In this document: in pieces, positions 14,620 to 23,393 of the stretch | Numbering within the stretch: position 1 is the stretch's first letter | How the letters are laid out: each line of letters opens with the position of its first letter | DNA from: Bacilli bacterium | Lineage (GTDB): Bacteria > Bacillota_I > Bacilli_A > RF39 > UBA660 | Length of the DNA: 38,587 nt | Assembly (NCBI GenBank): GCA_030531695.1 | Contig: JAUNMV010000002.1 | Location: 1 to 38,587 of the forward strand | Direction of reading: 5' to 3' | Translations under genes and position numbers: made by a program | Notes under the pieces: generated by a model | The model's database searches: none | What the model saw: the letters and a program-made list of their open reading frames with translations, nothing else | What the model was told of the DNA's origin: nothing

Positions 14620-16362
14620 CTATTTTATCTCAACAATATCAGCACCAAATATTTGTACTGCATTATTACTTATTATATCATCATTTTTTTCTTCAATAAA
14701 TATCTCTGCTGGTTCATCTTCTAACTCATAAGAACCACCAGATTTAATTGTCTTAATATAATCATTTTTAATATCATCCCAATAAGCATCTGATATAATC
14801 GCAATTTTCTTATTAGAATTAGTAATTTGATTATAAACATCATTTAATTTATGAATCTCAGCCAAATTTTGTTTAACTATAGAATCATATTCAAAACTAA
14901 TAATTATATTATCTTCACTAACAGCTCTAATCTTAGAATCTAAAATAGAACAAGCAAGATACCCAATATCAGAATCAAATGTATAATCATTAAAAATATC
15001 TATATTAGAAATTTCTTTCATTAATAACTGTTTATTAGCCTTAGCTAAAGTATTGTGAACACGAATTTTTATAATTTCATCTAAATTAGTAATTTTATTC
15101 ACAGAAAGTTGTGGATTATTTAAATTACTATTTTCATTAGATGAAGAAGCATCATAATTACTAGTTACATCCTCTTTTGTAGTAATTTTTTTGTTATCTT
15201 CAACATCTACAATTTCTTTGTTTTTCAATGGTTTAAGAGTTTTTTCATCATAACCAACAGGTTTAATTTCAGGCTTATTAGTAACACCACTATCTACCTT
15301 ATTAGATATAACTGGCTGAGAATTCACGTTAGAGTCATTCATAAATTCTAATAAAATCATCTCTATATATATAACAGGATTAGAACTCTTCTTAATCTCT
15401 ACTAATTTTTCATTTATTAATGAAACTAATTTGTGAATTTTTAAAACATCAAATTCACATGGAATATTATCAGTATAAAACTTAACAATTTTATCACGCA
15501 TAAAGCGCATCAATTTTTCTAAAATTGTAATTAAATTTTTACCTTGCTCATTATACTTTTTTATAGAATTTAAAACTAAACTATATTCAGAGTTAAAAAT
15601 ATTTGAAAAAAATGAAGCGAGTTCTGCGTTCGTTAATGAACCATTTACATTAGCATAATCATCTAAAGTAATTTTAGAATCAGAATAAGAACGTAACTGA
15701 TCTAAAGAACTTAAAGCATCACGCATACCACCATCGCAAGAATAAGAAATTTCATCAATAACAGAATCATCTATATCAATTTTTTCTTTATCACATATTT
15801 TCTTAAGATTAGATGCAATTTTATCTGTGGAAATTCTTTTAAAAGAGAAACACTGACATCTAGAAATAATAGTTTCAGGTACTTTTTGTGGATCAGTAGT
15901 AGCTAAAATAAAAATTACATGTTCAGGTGGCTCCTCTAATGTTTTTAATAATGCATTAAACGCACCAATTGATAACATATGAACTTCATCAATAATATAT
16001 ACTTTATATTTTAATTCAGATGGAACTAAAGATATTTTATTTTTTAATTCTCTAATCTCATCTACTCCATTATTTGATGCCGCATCTATTTCTATAATAT
16101 CAACACATTCTTTTTCATAAGAATTAAGACAATTTTTACATTTTCCGCACGAATTACCATCAACTGGTTCTAAACAATTAAGTGATCTTGCAAAAATCTT
16201 AGAAATACTAGTTTTTCCAGTACCTCTAGGACCAAAAAACATATAAGCATGACTATATGATTTATTTTTAATAGAATTTCTTAAAGTCTGAACAATAGTT
16301 TCTTGACCATAAACATCATCAAATGTAAAAGGCCTATATTGTCTATATAAAGCTTTATACAT
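14620..16362 (-). CDS. dnaX: DNA polymerase III subunits gamma/tau
   Basis: DnaX is the ATPase of the clamp loader and ties the polymerases to it. The 580-residue protein has YRQYRPFTFDDVYGQE, Walker A GPRGTGKTS at about 46-54, the zinc site CLEPVDGNSCGKCKNC at about 62-77, DEVHMLS and the SRC motif IISRCQCF, then domain III and a tau-like tail of low-complexity (roughly residues 360-430) and a polymerase-binding end. The frame goes back to 16383, but GGAGG is placed 7 bases before the ATG at 16362. No slippery A-run with a following stem was noticed, so there is no evidence for a separate gamma. It is the first gene of the long operon running to 5723. Confidence 0.97.
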   Translation of the reverse strand: MYKALYRQYRPFTFDDVYGQETIVQTLRNSIKNKSYSHAYMFFGPRGTGKTSISKIFARSLNCLEPVDGNSCGKCKNCLNSYEKECVDIIEIDAASNNGVDEIRELKNKISLVPSELKYKVYIIDEVHMLSIGAFNALLKTLEEPPEHVIFILATTDPQKVPETIISRCQCFSFKRISTDKIASNLKKICDKEKIDIDDSVIDEISYSCDGGMRDALSSLDQLRSYSDSKITLDDYANVNGSLTNAELASFFSNIFNSEYSLVLNSIKKYNEQGKNLITILEKLMRFMRDKIVKFYTDNIPCEFDVLKIHKLVSLINEKLVEIKKSSNPVIYIEMILLEFMNDSNVNSQPVISNKVDSGVTNKPEIKPVGYDEKTLKPLKNKEIVDVEDNKKITTKEDVTSNYDASSSNENSNLNNPQLSVNKITNLDEIIKIRVHNTLAKANKQLLMKEISNIDIFNDYTFDSDIGYLACSILDSKIRAVSEDNIIISFEYDSIVKQNLAEIHKLNDVYNQITNSNKKIAIISDAYWDDIKNDYIKTIKSGGSYELEDEPAEIFIEEKNDDIISNNAVQIFGADIVEIK

Positions 16363-16385
16363 ATATATTCCTCCAAACCACAATT

Positions 16386-16394
16386 ATTATATCA
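16386..16394 (-). promoter_or_regulatory. Extended -10 promoter of the dnaX operon
   Basis: On the minus strand TGATATAAT (TATAAT at 16386-16391 with TG one base before) lies 23 bases upstream of the dnaX start, directly behind the tadA terminator. No good -35 is visible, as expected for an extended -10 site. Confidence 0.5.
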
Positions 16395-16395
16395 T

Positions 16396-16426
16396 AAAAA
16401 AACAAGAAATTTATTTATTCCTTGTT
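16396..16426 (-). terminator. Intrinsic terminator after tadA
   Basis: On the minus strand AACAAGGAAT and ATTTCTTGTT (16417-16426 and 16401-16410) form a 10-bp stem with one G-U pair, followed by a T run. The stem and loop contain the last codons and the stop codon of tadA. Confidence 0.75.
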
Positions 16427-16860
16427 AAATTAAAGAAATCTGTTAATATTTTTTTACCTCGATCTGTATCTAAGTCGTTAACAAGATTTACTTGTGGATT
16501 AGATTTATCAGTAGATAATATTTCTTTAACTCTATTGTGGATATTTTGATCATCATTAGATATAGCACAATAGATATTTCTAATACGACATTGTTTAAGA
16601 GCAGCAGCACACATTTCGCATGGCTCTAACGTAATATATATATCGCAATCAATCAATCTCCAATTGTTTAATTTGTCAGAAGCATCACGAATCGCAATTA
16701 ATTCGGCATGATCAAGCACACACTGTGAATATTCTTTAGAATTATGTGCTGTGGAAATTATTTTTCCATCTTTCACAATAACTGCACCTACTGGCACTTC
16801 ATTATTGTGGAAAGACTTATATGCTTCTTCAAAGGCTACATCAAAATATTTCATATCCAT
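16411..16860 (-). CDS. tadA: tRNA-specific adenosine-34 deaminase TadA
   Basis: TadA converts A34 of tRNA-Arg(ACG) to inosine so one tRNA reads several codons. The 149-residue protein has the zinc deaminase motifs VLDHAELIAI (His51, catalytic Glu53) and LEPCEMCAAAL (Cys81, Cys84), with NEVPVGAVIV before them. A GTG at 16869 opens the frame, but AGGTG lies 6 bases before the ATG at 16860. It lies between the SRP RNA and dnaX; in B. subtilis the order is tadA-SRP RNA-dnaX, so the RNA gene has changed sides. No clear separate promoter is visible, so it may depend on read-through from the SRP RNA promoter. Confidence 0.96.
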   Translation of the reverse strand: MDMKYFDVAFEEAYKSFHNNEVPVGAVIVKDGKIISTAHNSKEYSQCVLDHAELIAIRDASDKLNNWRLIDCDIYITLEPCEMCAAALKQCRIRNIYCAISNDDQNIHNRVKEILSTDKSNPQVNLVNDLDTDRGKKILTDFFNLTRNK

Positions 16861-16886
16861 ATATATCACCTATTTTTTTATAAAAT

Positions 16887-16967
16887 AAAAAGTGCACATG
16901 GAAGTTGGACCTTAAGGCTGCTACCTTCCGATCCTGACCTGGTTCAATCGCATCCATTGCACGAATA
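16887..16967 (-). ncRNA. ffs: Small signal recognition particle RNA (4.5S type)
   Basis: The minus strand reads GAACCAGGTCAGGATCGGAAGGTAGCAGCC, here cited in parts: CCAGGTCAG and GGAAGGTAGCAGCC, the conserved Ffh-binding domain IV with its GGAA tetraloop and symmetric loop. The flanks GTGCAATGGA (16962 side) and TCCATGTGCAC (16892 side) pair to close a single hairpin, followed by TTTTTATTTT which ends transcription. The 80-base length shows the short eubacterial form without the Alu domain, unlike the long 6S-like scRNA of B. subtilis. The ends are estimated from the -10 box and the T run. Confidence 0.93.
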
Positions 16968-16973
16968 TATTGT

Positions 16974-16979
16974 ATTATA
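16974..16979 (-). promoter_or_regulatory. -10 box of the SRP RNA gene
   Basis: A perfect TATAAT on the minus strand ends 7 bases before the inferred RNA start. The -35 region is A/T-rich without a clear TTGACA. A parS site (17004-17019) lies just upstream, so ParB bound there could touch this promoter. Confidence 0.6.
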
Positions 16980-17003
16980 ATTGAATAGCTTTGTAAATAA
17001 AAA

Positions 17004-17019
17004 TGTTTCACGTGGAACA
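17004..17019. promoter_or_regulatory. parS site 1 (ParB binding)
   Basis: TGTTTCACGTGGAACA. The reverse complement is TGTTCCACGTGAAACA, a full match to the bacterial parS consensus TGTTNCACGTGAAACA. ParB loads here as a CTP-dependent clamp. Confidence 0.95.
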
Positions 17020-17076
17020 TTTTTTTTGTTTAATAAGAAGAATAAAGCATATATACAGTGGATAATTGTTTAATAA

Positions 17077-17092
17077 TGTTTCACGTGGAACA
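17077..17092. promoter_or_regulatory. parS site 2 (ParB binding)
   Basis: Identical 16-mer and same orientation as site 1, 73 bases further on. Confidence 0.95.
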
Positions 17093-17133
17093 TAATAGCT
17101 CACTAAATAAATAAATATACTTTCAGTAGAAAA

Positions 17134-17149
17134 TGTTTCACGTGGAACA
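17134..17149. promoter_or_regulatory. parS site 3 (ParB binding)
   Basis: Identical 16-mer and same orientation, 57 bases after site 2. Confidence 0.95.
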
Positions 17150-17216
17150 TCAATCGATAAATCAAAATAATTGTGTAATTGTTGATTAACTTTTTAAGCA
17201 TTAAATAATAAAATAA

Positions 17217-17232
17217 TGTTTCACGTGGAACA
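17217..17232. promoter_or_regulatory. parS site 4 (ParB binding)
   Basis: Identical 16-mer and same orientation, 83 bases after site 3 and about 60 bases before the first perfect Noc site. Confidence 0.95.
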
Positions 17233-17263
17233 TGCTAATAAATATTGTGGAATATGTATTATT

Positions 17264-17277
17264 ATTTTCTGGGAAAT
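17264..17277. promoter_or_regulatory. Degenerate Noc-binding site
   Basis: ATTTTCTGGGAAAT differs at two positions of the left half from the NBS core ATTTCCCGGGAAAT. The right half is intact. It lies 30 bases before the first perfect site and may be a weak or decayed copy. Confidence 0.45.
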
Positions 17278-17293
17278 ATATATTATTACTTAA

Positions 17294-17317
17294 AAATTAT
17301 TTCCCGGGAAATAATTT
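17294..17317. promoter_or_regulatory. Noc-binding site 1 (NBS)
   Basis: The core ATTTCCCGGGAAAT is the known B. subtilis NBS; here it is embedded in a perfect 24-base palindrome (flanks AAATT/AATTT). A Noc-type protein is encoded at 33049-34338. Confidence 0.9.
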
Positions 17318-17349
17318 GATGTGGAAATAATGTTTTTTTATAATTTATT

Positions 17350-17367
17350 TTATTTCCCGGGAAATAA
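17350..17367. promoter_or_regulatory. Noc-binding site 2 (NBS)
   Basis: TTATTTCCCGGGAAATAA, an 18-base perfect palindrome with the full NBS core, centred 53 bases from the centre of site 1. Confidence 0.9.
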
Positions 17368-17528
17368 TTAATACTATTTAAATGCATTTTGAGAAAATTT
17401 AATGTATAACTTATTTATTCTAAAAAAATAAATCTCTCTAAATGCATTATTTAAAAATATTTATTGTGGAAACTATATTAAGTAAAACAATAATGCAAAT
17501 TGTGGAAAAAATATTTTAACAAAAGTAA

Positions 17529-17650
17529 AACGCAATATGTGAATAAAAATATAAAAAACAAAACGTATTGTGTTAATAAAAATTTATAAAAAGTATTGAA
17601 CGCATTATGCGTGAAAAAAATATCAAAAAAAATCTAACGCATTGTGCGTT
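17529..17650. repeat. Array of four ACGCATTATGCGT-like palindromes
   Basis: Four related elements start at 17530 (ACGCAATATGTG), 17563 (ACGTATTGTGTT), 17600 (ACGCATTATGCGT, a perfect 13-base palindrome) and 17637 (ACGCATTGTGCGT). Starts are 33, 37 and 37 bases apart and the spacers are A-rich. The last copy, with its flanks, also forms the gyrA terminator. The regular spacing argues for either a protein-binding array or repeated duplication of the terminator. No known site family is recognised. Confidence 0.7.
17538..17546 (-). promoter_or_regulatory. Isolated DnaA-box match
   Basis: TGTGAATAA, the complement of TTATTCACA, matches the DnaA box consensus TTATNCACA. It overlaps the first copy of the palindrome array and stands alone, so it may be chance in AT-rich DNA. 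Confidence 0.3.
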
Positions 17651-17653
17651 AGA
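17624..17653 (-). terminator. Strong intrinsic terminator after gyrA
   Basis: On the minus strand TCTAACGCA-CAA-TGCGTTAGA, a perfect 9-bp stem (17633-17653), followed by eight T residues. It ends the recF-gyrB-gyrA unit, 13 bases after the gyrA stop. Confidence 0.9.
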
Positions 17654-17666
17654 CTTCTTTTATCAT

Positions 17667-20174
17667 TTATTCAGTCTCTTCTTCGCTTGTTTGCTCAACT
17701 ACATCAGATACTTCTGTATCAGTATCAATTGATTCAGAATTAACATCATCATTTGAACTTTCTTCTTCTTTTTCTACAACAGCTACAGATGAAACTATTT
17801 GATCATCTTTCAAGTTAATAAGTCTTAAACCTTGAGTAGCACGTTTTAATATAGATACTTGAGATAATGGCATCTTCATTACTACACCACTATTTGTAAT
17901 AAGCATTAAATCATAATTTTCAATGTCATTTACCTTTTCAAGATCAGTCATTAAACCATTCTTATCAGTAACATTATATGCTTTAACACCTTTACTTCCC
18001 CTATGAGTTAATCTATATTCACTTATTGGAGAAATCTTACCATATCCACTTTCAGTAACTATTAGAATTAAATCTTCTTCATTTACTACATCTGCTCCAA
18101 CAACAATACTTCCATCTAAATCCATACCTTTAACACCAGCAGCAGATCTTCCCATGACTCTTACTTCATTTTCATCGAATCTATTCATCTTACCATTCTT
18201 AGCTCCGATAACAAGAATATTTTTTCCACATGTCTTGTTTACACTAATTAACTCATCATCATCTTTTAAACTAATGGCAATTTTACCACTCTTACGTATA
18301 TTTTCAAACTCATTAATATCAGTTCTCTTAACAAGACCTTGTTTAGTAACAAAGGCTAAATACTTAATATCTTCATCATTTGAAACATTTATTATCGAAC
18401 TAATGTTCTCTTCTTTTTCTAGTGGTAATAAGTTAATAATTGGTAATCCTTTTGACTGTCTAGAAAATTCAGGGATTTCATATCCTTTAATTCTATAAAC
18501 TTTACCTTTATTTGAGAAGAACATTACATGATCATGTGTTTTTAAAGAAATCATTTGATCAACAATATCTTCTTCATTAGTTGTCATACCTTTAATACCT
18601 ACTCCACCTCTATTTTGTGTTTTATAAGTATCTTTTCTTAATCTCTTAATATAACCATTCTTAGTTAATGTAATAATTACATCTTCATTAGGAATTAATG
18701 ATTCATCTTCAATATAATCAATTGCTGTCATATCAATATGTGTTTTACGCTCATCTCCGTAACGTTCTTTAATATCTAGTAATTCTTCCTTGATTACACC
18801 TAAAACACGCTCATCGCTAGCTAAAATAGCCTTTAATTCAGCAATTTGAACTAATAAATCATTTAATTCATTTTCAATTTTCTCTCTTTCTAATCCAGTT
18901 AAACGACGTAACTTCATTTCAAGAATTGCATTTGCCTGAACTTCAGTTAATTTAAAGTTAGTCATTAAACCTTCTTTAGCTTCATCATCAGAAGCAGCAC
19001 CTCTAATTAATTTAATAACAGCATCAATATTATCAAGAGCAATCTTTAATCCTTCTAAAATATGAACTCTTTCTTCACATTTATTTAAATCAAATTTTGT
19101 TCTTCTGATAATAATTTCTTTTTGGAACTCTATATATTTAGAAATAATATCAATTAAACCTAAAGTCTTAGGAGTTCCTTGATCTAACATTAAGAATATA
19201 ATTCCATATGTCTTTTGAAAATCTGTATGTTTATATAATTGATTTAAAATAACTTGTGCATTTGCATCCCTTTTTAAAGAAATAGTTATTTTAATTCCTT
19301 CTTTTAAATCTGAATGATAATCTGAAATACCCTCAATTGTCTTATTGTGAACTAATTCAGCAACTTTATTTTTTAAATCTAATGTATTAACACCATAAGG
19401 AACTTCATCAATTACAATAAATTGTTTACCATTTTCTTCCTCTATTGTAGCTTTACTACGAATAGTAATTGAACCTCTACCAGTTTCATAAGCTTGTCTA
19501 ATACCACTATTACCTAAAATAATAGCTCCAGTAGGGAAATCTGGTCCTTTAATATGTTGCATCATTTCATCTAATGTAATATCAGGATTATCAATATAAG
19601 CAACACATCCATCAATAACTTCACTTAAATTATGAGGTGGAATATTAGTAGCCATACCAACAGCAATACCAGTTGTACCATTTACTAATATATTAGGGAA
19701 TCTAGAAGGTAAAACTGAAGGTTCTCTTTCACTTTCATCAAAGTTAGGAGTAAAATCAACAGTTTCTTTATTAATATTTCTAAGTAATTCAAGAGAAATC
19801 TTAGATAATCTAGATTCTGTATAACGCATAGCAGCAGCACCATAACCTTCAATATTACCAAAGTTACCATGACCATCTACTAACATATAACGATAAGAAA
19901 AGTCTTGAGCCATTCTTACCATTGCTTCATAGATTGAAGAATCACCATGTGGGTGAAATTTACCCATAACATCTCCAACTATTCTTGCACTCTTCTTATG
20001 AGGTTTATCAGGAGTATATCCTGAAGAATACATTGAGTATAAAATTCTACGATGAACTGGCTTTAAACCATCTCTTAAATCAGGTAAAGCACGAGCTACA
20101 ATAACACTCATTGAATACTCTAAGAATGAGTCTTCAACTTCTTTTACTATATTATTTTTCTCTAAACGATCCAT
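17667..20174 (-). CDS. gyrA: DNA gyrase subunit A
   Basis: GyrA is the DNA-cleaving subunit of gyrase, which adds negative supercoils using ATP hydrolysed by GyrB. The 835-residue protein has the winged-helix cleavage domain with catalytic Tyr118 ([10 protein letters not shown]) and the quinolone region [19 protein letters not shown]: Ser79 and Glu83 correspond to E. coli Ser83 and Asp87, so the common resistance substitutions are absent. The C-terminal beta-pinwheel carries the GyrA box as QNRGGVG, which departs from the usual QRRGGKG at two positions. The protein ends in an acidic tail rich in Glu, Asp and Ser. AGGAGG precedes the ATG. It follows gyrB by 10 bases and ends at a strong terminator. 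Adjacency to gyrB and recF at oriC supports gyrase rather than topoisomerase IV. Confidence 0.97.
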   Translation of the reverse strand: MDRLEKNNIVKEVEDSFLEYSMSVIVARALPDLRDGLKPVHRRILYSMYSSGYTPDKPHKKSARIVGDVMGKFHPHGDSSIYEAMVRMAQDFSYRYMLVDGHGNFGNIEGYGAAAMRYTESRLSKISLELLRNINKETVDFTPNFDESEREPSVLPSRFPNILVNGTTGIAVGMATNIPPHNLSEVIDGCVAYIDNPDITLDEMMQHIKGPDFPTGAIILGNSGIRQAYETGRGSITIRSKATIEEENGKQFIVIDEVPYGVNTLDLKNKVAELVHNKTIEGISDYHSDLKEGIKITISLKRDANAQVILNQLYKHTDFQKTYGIIFLMLDQGTPKTLGLIDIISKYIEFQKEIIIRRTKFDLNKCEERVHILEGLKIALDNIDAVIKLIRGAASDDEAKEGLMTNFKLTEVQANAILEMKLRRLTGLEREKIENELNDLLVQIAELKAILASDERVLGVIKEELLDIKERYGDERKTHIDMTAIDYIEDESLIPNEDVIITLTKNGYIKRLRKDTYKTQNRGGVGIKGMTTNEEDIVDQMISLKTHDHVMFFSNKGKVYRIKGYEIPEFSRQSKGLPIINLLPLEKEENISSIINVSNDEDIKYLAFVTKQGLVKRTDINEFENIRKSGKIAISLKDDDELISVNKTCGKNILVIGAKNGKMNRFDENEVRVMGRSAAGVKGMDLDGSIVVGADVVNEEDLILIVTESGYGKISPISEYRLTHRGSKGVKAYNVTDKNGLMTDLEKVNDIENYDLMLITNSGVVMKMPLSQVSILKRATQGLRLINLKDDQIVSSVAVVEKEEESSNDDVNSESIDTDTEVSDVVEQTSEEETE

Positions 20175-20184
20175 ACCTAACCTC

Positions 20185-22146
20185 CTATATATCTAAGTTT
20201 TCAACATACGTTGCATTAGTTTCAATAAATTCTCTACGAGGTTCAACTTCTTCACCCATTAATTTATTAAATACTTCATCAGCAGCTTGTGTATCCTCTA
20301 CTGTAATTTGTCTTAATATTCTCTTATTAATATCCATAGTTGTTTCATTTAACTCTTCAGCATCCATTTCTCCTAAACCTTTCATACGAGCTATATCGTA
20401 TTTAGTATTAGGTGATAATGTAGCTAAGTATTCATCTCTTTCTTGTTCATTTAAAACATATTTTATAACTTTACCATGTTTAATACAGAAAAGAGGAGGT
20501 TGAGCAGCATATACATGTCCTGCTTCAACTATAGGTCTAAAGAAACGATAGAATAATGTTAGAAGTAATACACGAATATGACTACCATCAACATCAGCAT
20601 CTGTCATTATTATAATTTTATGATATCTAAGTTTTGATAAATCAAATTCTTCGCCAATACCTGTACCAAAAGCTGTAATAATTGTTCTAATTTCTTCATT
20701 AGATAAAGCTCTATCTAATCTAGCTTTTTCAACATTTAATATTTTACCTCTTAAAGGAAGTATTGCTTGAGTCATTGAATCTCTACCTTTTATAGCAGAA
20801 CCACCAGCAGAATCTCCCTCGACTAAGAATATTTCACATTCTGTAGCATCTTTACTCTTACAATCAGAAAGTTTTCCATAGAAGTTAGTGACATCTAAGT
20901 CCCCTTTTCTTCTTGTTAATTCACGAGCCCTTTTAGCTGCAACTCTTGCTCTACTAGCTGTCATTGCTTTATCAACAATAATTCTAGCTTGATCAGGATT
21001 TTCCATTAAGAATCTTTCAAATGCCTCTGAGAAAACATCATTTGCAACTCTTCTAGCTTCAGCATTACCAAGTTTAGTTTTAGTTTGTCCTTCAAATTGA
21101 GGATTAGGATGCTTAATAGAAATTATCATTGATAAACCTTCTTTAACATCATCACCAGAAAGATTATCATCTTTTTCTTTTAATATATTATTATTTCTAG
21201 CATAATTATTAAGAATTCTAGTTAAAGCTGTTCTAACACCTTCTTCATGAGTACCACCTTCAGGAGTAATAATGTTATTAACAAATGAATAGATACTAGA
21301 GTTGTAAGTTTCATTGTATTGTAAAGCAACTTCAAGTTCTATATCATATGTAGTCTCATTATCTTTAGGTCCAACTTTAACACTTTGTTGTCCTTCAACA
21401 TAAATAATTGATTCATGAATAGGTTTCTTAGTAGCATTAAGCATTTGAATATATTCAATAATTCCACCTTCATAATAGAAACTATCCTTTTTATCTTCTT
21501 CTCTCTCATCATATAATGAAATTCTTAATCCTTTATTTAAGAAAGCAAGTTCTCTCAATCTTGTTCTTAATACATCGTAATCATATACAGTAGTTTCAGT
21601 AAAGATTTCATCATCTGGTAAGAAATGAACAGTAGTACCAGTTCTATTCTCATCACATTTATCAATTACTTTTAATTGATCTTCTGGTTTTCCACCTTTA
21701 CTAAATCTTTGATAATAAACATTACCATTCTTATATACTTTAACTTCAAGCCAATCACTTAAAGCATTAACAACACTGGCACCAACACCATGTAGTCCAC
21801 CAGATACTTTATATCCGCCACCACCAAATTTACCACCAGCATGTAATACTGTATAAACTGTTTCAACAGTACTTTTACCAGTCTTTGGATGGATTTCTAC
21901 AGGTATACCTCTACCATCATCCTTAACAGTAATACTGTTATCTTTACCTACAATTACTTCGATATGTTTACAATAACCAGCTAAAGCTTCATCAATAGCG
22001 TTATCAACAATTTCCCATACTAAATGGTGTAATCCACGAGATTCAGTACTACCAATATACATTCCTGGACGTTTTCTTACAGCCTCTAAACCTTCAAGTA
22101 CTTGAATGGCAGAAGCATCATATTCTCTTTCAACTTTTTCTTCCAT
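20185..22146 (-). CDS. gyrB: DNA gyrase subunit B
   Basis: GyrB supplies the ATPase gate of gyrase. The 653-residue protein begins with [19 protein letters not shown], has the GHKL ATP site ([11 protein letters not shown], then a glycine-rich loop [19 protein letters not shown]), the transducer, the Toprim motifs ([12 protein letters not shown] and [11 protein letters not shown]) and the C-terminal [15 protein letters not shown]. Full length for the Gram-positive form. The ATG has GGGAAG upstream and starts 9 bases after the recF stop. Confidence 0.98.
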   Translation of the reverse strand: MEEKVEREYDASAIQVLEGLEAVRKRPGMYIGSTESRGLHHLVWEIVDNAIDEALAGYCKHIEVIVGKDNSITVKDDGRGIPVEIHPKTGKSTVETVYTVLHAGGKFGGGGYKVSGGLHGVGASVVNALSDWLEVKVYKNGNVYYQRFSKGGKPEDQLKVIDKCDENRTGTTVHFLPDDEIFTETTVYDYDVLRTRLRELAFLNKGLRISLYDEREEDKKDSFYYEGGIIEYIQMLNATKKPIHESIIYVEGQQSVKVGPKDNETTYDIELEVALQYNETYNSSIYSFVNNIITPEGGTHEEGVRTALTRILNNYARNNNILKEKDDNLSGDDVKEGLSMIISIKHPNPQFEGQTKTKLGNAEARRVANDVFSEAFERFLMENPDQARIIVDKAMTASRARVAAKRARELTRRKGDLDVTNFYGKLSDCKSKDATECEIFLVEGDSAGGSAIKGRDSMTQAILPLRGKILNVEKARLDRALSNEEIRTIITAFGTGIGEEFDLSKLRYHKIIIMTDADVDGSHIRVLLLTLFYRFFRPIVEAGHVYAAQPPLFCIKHGKVIKYVLNEQERDEYLATLSPNTKYDIARMKGLGEMDAEELNETTMDINKRILRQITVEDTQAADEVFNKLMGEEVEPRREFIETNATYVENLDI

Positions 22147-22155
22147 ATAACTTCC

Positions 22156-23268
22156 CTACTTTCTCACTATATTTGCATTCTTAACTTCAAAAATAAAAGC
22201 ATCATCTAAATTTTTCTTATTAATATTCTTTAAATCAGTGGTTGTAATAATACTTTGTATTTCAAAATCATTTATAAGTTTAAGAAGCTTATTTCTCTTT
22301 TTTATATCTAGTTCACTAAATATATCATCCAACAACAATACAGGATAAAAACCAGAAATATTTTTAAATATAGGTATCTCAGATAACTTAAAACATAAGA
22401 TTGCAATCTTTTGTTGACCTTGAGAACCATATATTTTTAAATCTTTACCTTGATAATTAAATATTAAATCATCTCTATGAGGACCATACATAGTCATACC
22501 ATACTGTAATTCTCTATTATAGTTCTTATATAATTTATGTTTCAGTTTTTTTCTTATAGATTCATAATCATATTCTTCTAATTCAATATTATCCACATAT
22601 TGAATAGATAAACCTGACTCCCCTGAAATATATTTAAAATTATCATTTATTGATTCATTTATAAAATCTATATATTCCTTACGTTTTTGATAAATTAAAA
22701 TAGCTTTTTCAATTAATTTATCAGTTAGAACATCTAAATAAGTCTTATCTGCAATATTATTGCTATAAAGTATTTTTAAATATTCATTTCTAGTTTTTAA
22801 GATTTTATTGTATTCATTATATGTATTTAAATAAGATTTAGAAATTTGAGATAATTGAATATTCAGCAAATTTCTTCTGATATTAGGTGATCCTTTAACT
22901 ATTTCTAAGTCATCAGGAGTAAAAACTATTACATTTAAATTTGATATATAATCTGCAATTTTTCTAATATTTGTTTTATTAATATAAAGTTTCTTCTCTT
23001 CATTCGTTAACTCTACTTGTAGTTTAGAAATAAGTTTATCTTTTTTTATTACTCCTTCAATTTTACTCTTAGATTTACCAAAAGTAATTATATTAGGATT
23101 ATTAACAACTCTGTGTGATTTAGTCAAAGCAAGAATAACAATTGATTCGAGAATATTAGTCTTTCCTTGAGCATTATCACCCACAAAAATATTCATTTTT
23201 TCATTTAATTTAACACTTGCACTTAGATAATTTCTAAAATTAGTTAAATTAATTTTACTTATACGCAT
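22156..23268 (-). CDS. recF: DNA replication/repair protein RecF
   Basis: RecF is an SMC-like ATPase that guides RecOR to gap edges for RecA loading. The 370-residue protein has the Walker A GDNAQGKTNILES near residue 30, the LSQISK-type signature region and the D-loop/Walker B LLLDDIFSELD toward the C-terminus. The ribosome site (GGGT) is weak. An S4-domain gene (yaaA/rlbA), which sits between dnaN and recF in B. subtilis, is not there; the comK-like gene takes its place. First gene of recF-gyrB-gyrA with its own promoter. Confidence 0.97.
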   Translation of the reverse strand: MRISKINLTNFRNYLSASVKLNEKMNIFVGDNAQGKTNILESIVILALTKSHRVVNNPNIITFGKSKSKIEGVIKKDKLISKLQVELTNEEKKLYINKTNIRKIADYISNLNVIVFTPDDLEIVKGSPNIRRNLLNIQLSQISKSYLNTYNEYNKILKTRNEYLKILYSNNIADKTYLDVLTDKLIEKAILIYQKRKEYIDFINESINDNFKYISGESGLSIQYVDNIELEEYDYESIRKKLKHKLYKNYNRELQYGMTMYGPHRDDLIFNYQGKDLKIYGSQGQQKIAILCFKLSEIPIFKNISGFYPVLLLDDIFSELDIKKRNKLLKLINDFEIQSIITTTDLKNINKKNLDDAFIFEVKNANIVRK

Positions 23269-23337
23269 TTTTACCCGTTAAAAAGAACCATATAATCACC
23301 TATCCCCTAAATCAGTATTCCTATACATACAAGACCT

Positions 23338-23346
23338 ATTATACCA
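23338..23346 (-). promoter_or_regulatory. Extended -10 promoter of recF-gyrB-gyrA
   Basis: On the minus strand TGGTATAAT, with TATAAT at 23338-23343, lies 70 bases before recF and just past the terminator of the comK-like gene. It gives a leader of about 60 bases containing a 6-codon reading frame with its own GGTG site just before recF. Confidence 0.55.
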
Positions 23347-23363
23347 CAAACGCGCTTAAAAAG

Positions 23364-23393
23364 CACTAAAAAATAGCCTAGAAAGGCTATTTT
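23364..23393 (-). terminator. Intrinsic terminator after the comK-like gene
   Basis: A 10-bp inverted repeat AAAATAGCCT/AGGCTATTTT (23370-23379 and 23384-23393) with a 4-base loop, followed on the minus strand by T residues. It overlaps the stop codon of the gene at 23392. Confidence 0.8.

Larger units (their letters stand above)
16981..17666. other. Gene-free block with parS, Noc sites and a third palindrome array (putative centromere)
   Basis: No gene is seen in these 686 bases on either strand. In order from left to right it has four parS sites, one degenerate and two perfect Noc-binding sites, several ATGCATT-like elements (17380, 17440, 17491), and four ACGCATTATGCGT-like palindromes at 33-37 base spacing, the last of which forms the gyrA terminator. 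It is about 9.5 kb from oriC, between gyrA and the SRP RNA gene, and is the only place in the window where parS or NBS sites were found. The cognate proteins ParB and Noc are encoded at 35221 and 33049. Confidence 0.85.

Noticed and set aside
16744-16980. Plus-strand reading frame of 78 codons over tadA and the SRP RNA
   Set aside because: It runs antisense to the tadA start and the whole SRP RNA, has no ribosome site and no recognisable protein; the RNA explains the conservation expected here.
17529-17650. CRISPR array for the 33-37 base repeats
   Set aside because: Repeats are only 13 bases and diverged, spacers are all similar A-rich DNA, and no cas gene is near.
18154-18498. Plus-strand reading frame of 114 codons inside gyrA
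   Set aside because: Antisense shadow of a firmly identified gene, no family resemblance. Other antisense frames in gyrA, gyrB, mnmE, rsmG, mscS and the AbgT gene are rejected likewise.
23269-23300. Six-codon reading frame (MVLFNG) in the recF leader
   Set aside because: It has a GGTG site and ends 4 bases before recF, but is too short to call; noted only as a possible translational coupling leader.
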